Below the pieces are notes generated by a model. That model had not been told where the DNA came from and ran no database searches. It saw only the letters and a list, made by a program, of their open reading frames with translations. Positions 6,036 to 14,217 of a stretch of DNA of 14,217 nucleotides are shown here, in pieces; positions within the stretch are counted from its first letter, which is position 1, and each line of letters begins with the position of its first letter. The stretch is from Planctomycetota bacterium (GTDB taxonomy: Bacteria > Planctomycetota > SBBH01 > JAHFOU01), in assembly GCA_023261525.1 (NCBI GenBank), contig JAHFOU010000011.1:3273-17489 (forward strand), in the 5' to 3' direction. The translations under genes were made by a program, and so were the position numbers.

Positions 6036-7729
6036 GGCGCCTCCTGCTGGCCGGGGCCCTCCTGGCGGCGGCGTCCTGTCCCGCCGCGGCCGTCACCGAG
6101 CTGGACAAGGAGTTCGCGGGGGCGGCCGCCCAGCTCGAGGTCGCCACCGTCAACGTCCTGGGCGTGGGCTCCGGGGAGGGGAACCCGGGCTCCTCGGGCA
6201 TCCTGATCCATCCGGACGGATGGATCCTCTCGGACGCCGATGCCGGCCTCATCGGGTTCCAGAACGGCCCCAAGGGCCCGAAGAAGGTCTACGCCCCCAA
6301 GCTGGAGGTGCGCCTGCCGGGGGGGAAGAGCTTCAAGGCCTCCGTGGTCCGCCGCAACCTGGCCACCGACTCCTCCCTGATCCGCATCGAGGAGGCGGCC
6401 GGGATGGTCTTCCCCTTCCTGCGGTTGGGGGACTCCCAGGCCCTCCGGGTGGGCTCCTGGTCCATGCTCTGCGGCAACGCCTTCGGCCTGTCCAAGGAGG
6501 GCAAGCCCTCGGTCTCCCTGGGCGTGGTGGCGGCCCTGCACGAGGGGCGCATCGTGACGAGCGCCGCGGTGAACCCCGGCTCCAACGGGGGGCCCTGCGT
6601 GGACGTGGAGGGGGGGCTGGTCGGCATCGTCTCGTCCTGGGGCGTGGACAGGACCTCGCCCTGGTTCGGGATGGGGCTGATCACGCCCCTGCACATCCTC
6701 CGGGAGAAGTACAAGGACCTGCCCGATTTCGCCAAGCTCTTCCCCGATCCGCGGGGCCTCGCCCCGAAGACGCGCTGGGCGCCCTCCCTCCAGGAGGCCT
6801 TCCATGCCGTCGGACGCAAGGCCGGGCCCGCCGTGGGCTCCCTGATCCTCACGCGCGAGGCGGGGGTCACGAAGACGGAGATCACCAAGGGGCCCGACGG
6901 CAAGCCCCAGCAGGTGCCGGCGTACGGGGGGCCGGTCAGCGCCGTGGTCTGGAGCGCGGATGGCTACGTGGTCACCGCCGTCGACAACCTCTGGGCCCGG
7001 GAGAAGATCCTCTCGGCCGTCCTCGCCCTTCCGGACGGGCGGACCTTCCCCGCCGTGCTGAAGGGCCGGGACCAGGTCCGGGGCCTGGCCCTCTTCAAGG
7101 TCGAGGCCCAGGACCTCCCCTGCCTGGAGCATGCCGACGCGGGCAAGCTCCAGGTCGGCCAGTTCGTCTTCGCCCTGGGCAACCCCTACGGGACCCAACC
7201 TCCCGGGGACCCCTTCCTGACCTTCGGGATGCTCAGCGCCACCCACCAGCTGGACAAGAACCACGACGCCTTCCAGACCGACGCCGCGATGAACGACGCC
7301 AACATGGGCGGGGCCCTGGTGGATCTGCGCGGCCGCCTCATCGGGCTGAACATCCCCGTGAACACCGCGCAGTTCGGGCGCAACTCGGGGATCGGCTTCT
7401 CCATCCCCCTCTCCAAGATCGAGGAGGCCCTGCCCCGGCTCAAGGAGGGGAAGAACGTCGTCCCCGGGTTCTTCGGCATCAACGTCCAGCCCGATCCGTC
7501 GGGCAAGGTCGTGATCGCGGGAGTGGTCCCGGGAGGCGGGGCGGACAAGGCCGGCGTGGCCGTCGGGGACGTCGTCGTGGAGTTCGCCGGCCAGGCCATC
7601 CAGAACTTCGACCAGCTGAGGGCCCTCATCGTGTCCCAGCTCGCCGGGGACGAGGTGGTCCTCAAGGTGGTGCGGGGGGAGCAGGAGCTGGAGCTCAAGG
7701 CCCTGCTCGGGGAAGGCCCCGGGGCCTAG
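6032..7729 (+). CDS. Exported tandem trypsin-like pseudoprotease with C-terminal PDZ domain
   Basis: 565 residues from GTG 6032. A signal peptide (about 1-20, LLLAGALLAAASCPAAA) indicates export. A Cys at 16 lies within it but without a clean lipobox. Domain 1 (about 30-230) follows the HtrA protease fold, but aligned by eye to the upstream enzyme the catalytic His is Asp70 (LSDAD), Asp113 is kept (ATDSSLIRI), and the Ser position is Asn185 (NPGSNGGP). Domain 2 (about 255-470) has Asp318 for His (VTAVDNL), Gly351 for Asp (VRGLALFKV), and Met425 for Ser (NDANMGGALVD), so all three are lost. Surrounding structural motifs (GNAFG, ALGNPYG, GIGFSIPL) are preserved, arguing for a maintained fold. 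Residues about 475-560 are a PDZ-like domain (GFFGINV, AGVAVGDVVVEFAG). GTGA overlap with the active protease suggests a partner, adaptor or regulator of it. The frame is intact, so this is a pseudoenzyme and not a pseudogene. Confidence 0.85.
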   Translation: MRRLLLAGALLAAASCPAAAVTELDKEFAGAAAQLEVATVNVLGVGSGEGNPGSSGILIHPDGWILSDADAGLIGFQNGPKGPKKVYAPKLEVRLPGGKSFKASVVRRNLATDSSLIRIEEAAGMVFPFLRLGDSQALRVGSWSMLCGNAFGLSKEGKPSVSLGVVAALHEGRIVTSAAVNPGSNGGPCVDVEGGLVGIVSSWGVDRTSPWFGMGLITPLHILREKYKDLPDFAKLFPDPRGLAPKTRWAPSLQEAFHAVGRKAGPAVGSLILTREAGVTKTEITKGPDGKPQQVPAYGGPVSAVVWSADGYVVTAVDNLWAREKILSAVLALPDGRTFPAVLKGRDQVRGLALFKVEAQDLPCLEHADAGKLQVGQFVFALGNPYGTQPPGDPFLTFGMLSATHQLDKNHDAFQTDAAMNDANMGGALVDLRGRLIGLNIPVNTAQFGRNSGIGFSIPLSKIEEALPRLKEGKNVVPGFFGINVQPDPSGKVVIAGVVPGGGADKAGVAVGDVVVEFAGQAIQNFDQLRALIVSQLAGDEVVLKVVRGEQELELKALLGEGPGA

Positions 7730-7735
7730 GCGTTC

Positions 7736-7751
7736 CGGGCACAGTTGCCCG
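7736..7751. terminator. Hairpin after the pseudoprotease gene, overlapping the carB -35
   Basis: A perfect 6-bp inverted repeat (CGGGCA / TGCCCG) with the 4-nt loop CAGT starts 6 nt after the stop at 7729. No T-tract follows. Its right arm coincides with the -35 hexamer proposed for carB, so the terminator role is tentative. Confidence 0.35.
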
Positions 7752-7773
7752 CCCGCCGCCTTCCCGCTAGAAT
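7745..7773 (+). promoter_or_regulatory. Sigma-70-type promoter of carB
   Basis: TTGCCC (7745-7750) and TAGAAT (7768-7773) are separated by exactly 17 bp. The -10 matches five of six consensus bases and the -35 matches four. Initiation 7 nt after the -10 would fall near 7780, leaving about 9 nt of leader (C/G only) and no Shine-Dalgarno before the ATG at 7789. This is the best promoter in the window. Confidence 0.6.
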
Positions 7774-7788
7774 CCCGCCCGCCCGCGC

Positions 7789-11082
<3,294 letters not shown>

Positions 11083-11093
11083 CGCCACAAACC

Positions 11094-11100
11094 AAGGAGG
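11094..11100 (+). promoter_or_regulatory. Shine-Dalgarno of the DUF5684-like gene
   Basis: AAGGAGG ends 6 nt before the ATG at 11107, ideal spacing. No promoter is evident in the 24-nt gap after carB, so the gene is probably read from the carB promoter. Confidence 0.7.
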
Positions 11101-11106
11101 TCTTCC

Positions 11107-11451
11107 ATGGGTGGAGTCATTGCGGTCCTGCTTCTGCTGTTCTATGCCTCCATTGTCCTGGGCACCGTGGCCGGGATGTGGGCGGCCTTCGCCAAGGCCG
11201 GCAAGCCCGGCTGGGCCGCCATCGTGCCCATCTACAACATCGTCGTGCTGTGCGAGATCGCGGGGAAGCCGGCCTGGTGGGTCCTGCTCTGCCTCCTGCC
11301 CTGCGTGAACATCGTCGTCCTCTTCCTGATCTTTATGAACGTGGCCAAGGCCTTCGGCCGGGACATCGGCACCGCCCTGGGCCTGTTCTTCCTGGGATTC
11401 ATCTTCTGGCCCATCCTGGGCTTCGGAGAGGCCCAGTACCGGGGGGTCTAG
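11107..11451 (+). CDS. Small DUF5684-like integral membrane protein
   Basis: 114 residues with about four hydrophobic segments (3-26, 36-50, 56-78, 88-105). The stretch AGKPGWAAIVPIYNIVVLCEIAGKPAWWVLLCLLPCVNIVV (31-71) and the ending FIFWPILGFGEAQY (98-111) are the hallmarks of the DUF5684 family, whose members often occur alone or fused to signal-peptidase-like proteins. The biochemical function is unknown. It follows carB closely, but nothing links it to pyrimidine synthesis. Its stop lies 9 nt from the convergent end of purH. Confidence 0.8.
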   Translation: MGGVIAVLLLLFYASIVLGTVAGMWAAFAKAGKPGWAAIVPIYNIVVLCEIAGKPAWWVLLCLLPCVNIVVLFLIFMNVAKAFGRDIGTALGLFFLGFIFWPILGFGEAQYRGV

Positions 11452-11459
11452 CGCCCCGG
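11439..11459. terminator. Possible bidirectional hairpin between convergent genes
   Basis: CCGGGG and CCCCGG form a 6-bp stem with a 9-nt loop spanning the stop codon of the membrane-protein gene, in the 9-bp gap before the purH stop. There is no T-tract on either side. In such GC-rich DNA a stem of this size could occur by chance, but its position between convergent genes fits a shared terminator. Confidence 0.3.
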
Positions 11460-11460
11460 C

Positions 11461-13017
11461 TCAGTGCCGGAAGTGGCGCACGCCGGTGAAGGCCATGGCC
11501 ATGCCATGGCCGTCCGCGGCGGCGATGACGTCCTTGTCCCGGATCGATCCTCCGGGCTGGACCAGGACCGCCACCCCGGCCTTGGCCGCCTCGTCCGGGC
11601 CGTCCCGAAAAGGAAAGAACGCGTCCGAGGCCAGGGCCGCGCCCCGGGCCTTGTCCTTCGCATGACGGCAGGCCAGGAAGACCGAGTCCAGGCGGTTCAT
11701 CTGCCCCGCCCCGACCCCGACCACGGTCCGGTCCTTCACCAGGACGATGGCGTTGGACTTCACGTGCTTGCAGACGATCCAGGCCAGGGCCGCGTCGGCC
11801 TTCTCGGCGGGCGTCAGGGCCCGCGCGGAGACCGTCTTCCAGGAGGCGGGGGCCTCGGCCGTCTCGTCCGCCTGCTGGACCAGCACGCCGCCCGAAATGG
11901 AGCGCAGGGTCCTGGCCTCGGCGGGGCGGGCGCCGCCCGTCTCGACCAGTCGGGCGTTGGCCCGCCACTTGGCGCCCTTGGCGAAGTACTCGGACGCCTC
12001 GGGCTGGATGAGCGGCGCGACGATGACCTCGAAGAAGTTGCCTTCCTTGCCGATCTCCTCGGCCAGGGCGAGATCCAGGATCCCGTTCAGGGCCACGATG
12101 CCGCCGAAGGCCGAGACGGGATCCCCCGCCAGCGCCTTGCGGAAGGAGTCGGCCCCGTCGGATCCGGCCGCGGCCCCGCAGGGCGTCAGGTGCTTGATGA
12201 TGGCGGCGGAGCCGGGGGGCAGGTCGCTCACCAGGCCCCAGGCCGCGTCGGCGTCGAGGAGGTTGTTGTAGGAGAGCTCCTTGCCGCCGAGGACCTTGGC
12301 CCCGGCGATGCTGCCCTGGGCGGCCTGCCCCCAGGCGTACAGGGACCCGGCCTGGTGGGGATTCTCCCCATAGCGCAGGGACTGGATCCGCTTCAACCCG
12401 ACCGGCAGGCGCCCGGGCAGGGGCTCGACGGAGAAGTGCCGGGAGATGGCCGCGTCGTACGAGGCGGTCATGGCGAAGGCCTCGGCGGAGAGGCGGCGCC
12501 GCGTGGCCTCGGTCAGCCCGCCTTGGGCCTTCAACTCCTCCAGGACGGTCGCGTACTGGTCCGGCCTCGTCACGATGCCCACCCAGTCGGCGTTCTTGGC
12601 CGCGCTCCGGACCATGGAGGGCCCGCCGATGTCGATGTTCTCCACGGCGTCCTCCCGGGTCACTCCGGGTTTGGAGACGGTCGCCTCGAAGGGATAGAGG
12701 TTCACGACCACGAGGTCGATCCAGCCGATGCCGGCCTTGGCGGCGGCCTCGACATGGTCCTTCTTGTCGCGGATTCCCAGCAGGCCCCCGTGGACCTTGG
12801 GATGCAGGGTCTTGACGCGGCCGTCCATCATTTCGGGGAAGCCGGTCAGGTCGGAGACGTCGCGGACCGTCAGGCCCGCCTCGCGCAGGGCCTTGGCCGT
12901 CCCGCCGGTGGAGACCAGCTCGACCTTCAAGGCGGCCAGGCCCCGGGCGAAGTCCGCCAGCCCTGTCTTGTCGGAGACGCTCAGGAGGGCCCGGGAGACC
13001 TTAGGGACCGTGGTCAT
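11461..13017 (-). CDS. purH: Bifunctional AICAR transformylase / IMP cyclohydrolase
   Basis: 518 residues, the normal PurH length. It performs the last two steps of purine synthesis: AICAR formylation with 10-formyl-THF, then ring closure to IMP. The N-terminal MGS-like cyclohydrolase domain (about 7-150) shows LLSVSDKTGL, STGGTAKALREAG, GRVKTLHPKVHGGLL (66-80), NLYPFEATV and ENIDIGGPSMVRSAAKN. The transformylase part shows SLRYGENPHQ (213-222), KHLTPCGAA with the catalytic Lys275-His276, KSNAIV with the conserved Asn422, GAGQMNRLDSV, and the C-terminal ASDAFFPFRDG plus QPGGSIRDKDVI, ending VRHFRH. Start ATG 13017 is preferred to a TTG six codons earlier, because that extension would be encoded by the -10 box itself. 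The ATG overlaps the stop of the upstream glycosyltransferase gene (ATGA). No other pur genes are nearby. Confidence 0.97.
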   Translation of the reverse strand: MTTVPKVSRALLSVSDKTGLADFARGLAALKVELVSTGGTAKALREAGLTVRDVSDLTGFPEMMDGRVKTLHPKVHGGLLGIRDKKDHVEAAAKAGIGWIDLVVVNLYPFEATVSKPGVTREDAVENIDIGGPSMVRSAAKNADWVGIVTRPDQYATVLEELKAQGGLTEATRRRLSAEAFAMTASYDAAISRHFSVEPLPGRLPVGLKRIQSLRYGENPHQAGSLYAWGQAAQGSIAGAKVLGGKELSYNNLLDADAAWGLVSDLPPGSAAIIKHLTPCGAAAGSDGADSFRKALAGDPVSAFGGIVALNGILDLALAEEIGKEGNFFEVIVAPLIQPEASEYFAKGAKWRANARLVETGGARPAEARTLRSISGGVLVQQADETAEAPASWKTVSARALTPAEKADAALAWIVCKHVKSNAIVLVKDRTVVGVGAGQMNRLDSVFLACRHAKDKARGAALASDAFFPFRDGPDEAAKAGVAVLVQPGGSIRDKDVIAAADGHGMAMAFTGVRHFRH

Positions 13018-14217
13018 GGAGGCGGGATTATACAAGCCCTGGCCACGGCCAGGACCTCCCGGGCCCGGTTCGTCATGAGGTGGTCCCTCAGGATGCGCGC
13101 ACGGCCCGCCTCCATCATGGCGAGGCGGGCGTCCTCGTTCCCCAGGTAGAAGCGGATCTTGGCCTCGAAGTCCGCGCGGTCGGCGTAGGTGTCGATCTCC
13201 CGGCCGATCCGGAGGACCTCCCCGAGTCCGCCAGGCCGGGTGTCGCTGGGCCTGGCCCAGGGAAGGACGAAGCCGCCCGACAGGATGCCCTCCAGCACCC
13301 GGGGATGGACGTTGGTGTACTTGTTCATGTGGAGGTGGATCTTGGCCGAGGCGTAGCAGTCCCGCAGCGCCTCCCCCGGCGCCACGGGGCCCCGGGCGTA
13401 GGGGCTAAATTCGGGGGAGCCCTCCCAGCCCTTGCCGTACAGCCTCAGGTCCAGGCCCATGGCCAGGGCCCAGCGCAGGGGCTCGGTGCGCTCCACGTAG
13501 CGCTCCACGTCGAAGGAGAGGTAGCGCAGGACCTGGGGGCGGTCCGGATCCTCCACCCGCATCCCGAGGCTCCCTTCCAGGCGGGCGAGCAGGGCCCGGT
13601 AGAAGGCAGACTCCCCGTAGCCGATGCCCTCGGCGCGCAGGACCCGCTCGGCGGCGTCCACCAGGCCGGGGTACTTCAGGAGGCCCCCGGGCTGGGAGAC
13701 GTTGGCGACCATGGCGACCCCGACGGCCTCGGGCCGCGGCAGGGGCGGCAGTTTGTAGAGGAAGGCATCCGCCCCGGCGAGCAGGAGCTTCGCCTGCGGA
13801 TACCCGGCCTCCAGGCATTCCCGTGCGACCCCTTCCCACATCATGAAGCTCAGGTCCCGGGGCCCCAGCTTCCGGACCGTGGCCGGATCGAAGAGGTTGG
13901 GGAGCCAGTCCTGGACCCAGCAGGCATAGGGGAGCTGGGGAGGGTAGGCCTCCCCCCATTCCGGACGGAGGTGGTCGATGGTGAAGACGAGGTCGGGCCG
14001 GAAGGTCAGGAGCTTCTGCCTCACCTCGAACATGGGGGTCCACTGGCAGTCCCTCCGCTCGATGAGGAGCAGGGTCTCGCATCCGACCGCGTCGAAGGCC
14101 CGCTGGAGGTCCCTGGTGACATGCTGGAGCACGGTGGTGAAACGGGAGGTGACCAGGAGGACCCGGGTCCTGGCCCCCTCGGCGAAGGCTGCGCGCCAGT
14201 CCTCCCCGCTGCGCTCC
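13014..14217 (-). CDS. CgeB-like glycosyltransferase, N-terminus beyond window
   Basis: The frame is open from the right edge to TGA at 13014-13016, giving 400 visible residues. A GTG at 14132 is an internal codon and not a likely start, because the preceding 28 codons encode a good first Rossmann strand (TRVLLVTSRFTTV). The N-terminal half resembles the DUF3880/CgeB type, with a Rossmann-like fold, FRPDLVFTID, and YACWVQDWLPNLFD. The C-terminal half has the Glyco_trans_1_2 pattern: LYGKGW (visible residues 259-264), then ARGPVAPGEALRDCYASAKIHLHM and HPRVLEGILSGGFVL. Family members transfer sugars onto cell-surface or flagellar/spore structures; donor and acceptor are unknown here. The gene's last codons carry the purH -10 box, and its stop overlaps the purH ATG. 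Family assignment is by motif; it could be annotated simply as a GT4-like glycosyltransferase. Confidence 0.78.
   Translation of the reverse strand, partial: ERSGEDWRAAFAEGARTRVLLVTSRFTTVLQHVTRDLQRAFDAVGCETLLLIERRDCQWTPMFEVRQKLLTFRPDLVFTIDHLRPEWGEAYPPQLPYACWVQDWLPNLFDPATVRKLGPRDLSFMMWEGVARECLEAGYPQAKLLLAGADAFLYKLPPLPRPEAVGVAMVANVSQPGGLLKYPGLVDAAERVLRAEGIGYGESAFYRALLARLEGSLGMRVEDPDRPQVLRYLSFDVERYVERTEPLRWALAMGLDLRLYGKGWEGSPEFSPYARGPVAPGEALRDCYASAKIHLHMNKYTNVHPRVLEGILSGGFVLPWARPSDTRPGGLGEVLRIGREIDTYADRADFEAKIRFYLGNEDARLAMMEAGRARILRDHLMTNRAREVLAVARACIIPPP
13027..13032 (-). promoter_or_regulatory. Consensus -10 element for purH inside the glycosyltransferase gene
   Basis: On the minus strand a perfect TATAAT ends 9 nt before the purH ATG at 13017. 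Initiation 7 nt downstream would leave only about 3 nt of leader. There is no Shine-Dalgarno (CCCGCCTCC precedes the ATG). The box stands out as AT-rich in very GC-rich coding DNA. No clear -35 at 16-18 bp spacing is visible. Confidence 0.5.

Noticed and set aside
6032..7729. Treating the second protease-like gene as a decaying pseudogene
   Set aside because: The reading frame is intact with signal peptide, a strong Shine-Dalgarno, preserved fold motifs and a good PDZ domain. Only catalytic positions are changed.
13018..13035. TTG start giving purH an extra MYNPAS N-terminus
   Set aside because: Those codons are the TATAAT box and its spacer. ATG 13017 gives the usual PurH N-terminus.
11464..13149. 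A 561-codon plus-strand open frame opposite purH
   Set aside because: It is the antisense shadow of purH, whose frame carries all family motifs.
13014..14132. GTG 14132 as the start of the glycosyltransferase
   Set aside because: The frame stays open to the edge, and the 28 codons before it encode a plausible Rossmann beta strand, so the gene is truncated by the window.

Overview
The window is very GC-rich DNA, with third codon positions almost all G or C, and is tightly packed with genes. It comes from a didermic (Gram-negative type) bacterium: it encodes a type II secretion/type IV pilus-like pseudopilin, an SmpA/BamE-like lipoprotein and HtrA-like exported proteases. Gene content and codon use would suit a high-GC Acidobacteriota lineage of the Holophaga/Geothrix kind. 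That is an impression, not a demonstration, because no rRNA or species marker is present. I see no mobile elements, CRISPR arrays, tRNAs or rRNAs.

Layout. (1) 1-2476, minus strand: an 825-residue portion of a very large GspK/PilX-like pseudopilin that runs off the left edge. (2) 2600-4881, plus strand: an NCS2-type purine/pyrimidine-family permease and a BamE-like lipoprotein, joined by an ATGA overlap. (3) 4932-7729, plus strand: an exported S1C (HtrA/DegP-like) serine protease with an intact triad, overlapping by GTGA a second exported protein. That second protein has two trypsin-like domains with both active sites destroyed, followed by a PDZ domain. (4) 7789-11451, plus strand: carB (carbamoyl-phosphate synthase large subunit) and a small DUF5684-like membrane protein. 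(5) 11461-14217, minus strand: purH and, upstream of it and running off the right edge, a CgeB-like glycosyltransferase. These two also share an ATGA overlap. The largest intergenic gap is 123 bp (2477-2599).

How the genes work together. carB and purH are housekeeping nucleotide-biosynthesis genes; the permease may also handle nucleobases, but the three are in separate transcription units. The protease/pseudoprotease pair is the most distinctive unit: one active enzyme translationally coupled to a catalytically dead tandem homologue, both with signal peptides and PDZ-like C-termini, suggesting a periplasmic quality-control or signalling pair. A second pattern concerns translation starts. Genes that begin a transcription unit (2476, 2600, 4932, 7789, and purH at 13017) have a -10-like hexamer 6 to 15 nt before the start codon and no Shine-Dalgarno. 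Genes inside units (4114, 6032, 11107) have a strong AGGAGG-type Shine-Dalgarno. This points to leaderless or near-leaderless mRNAs for first genes.
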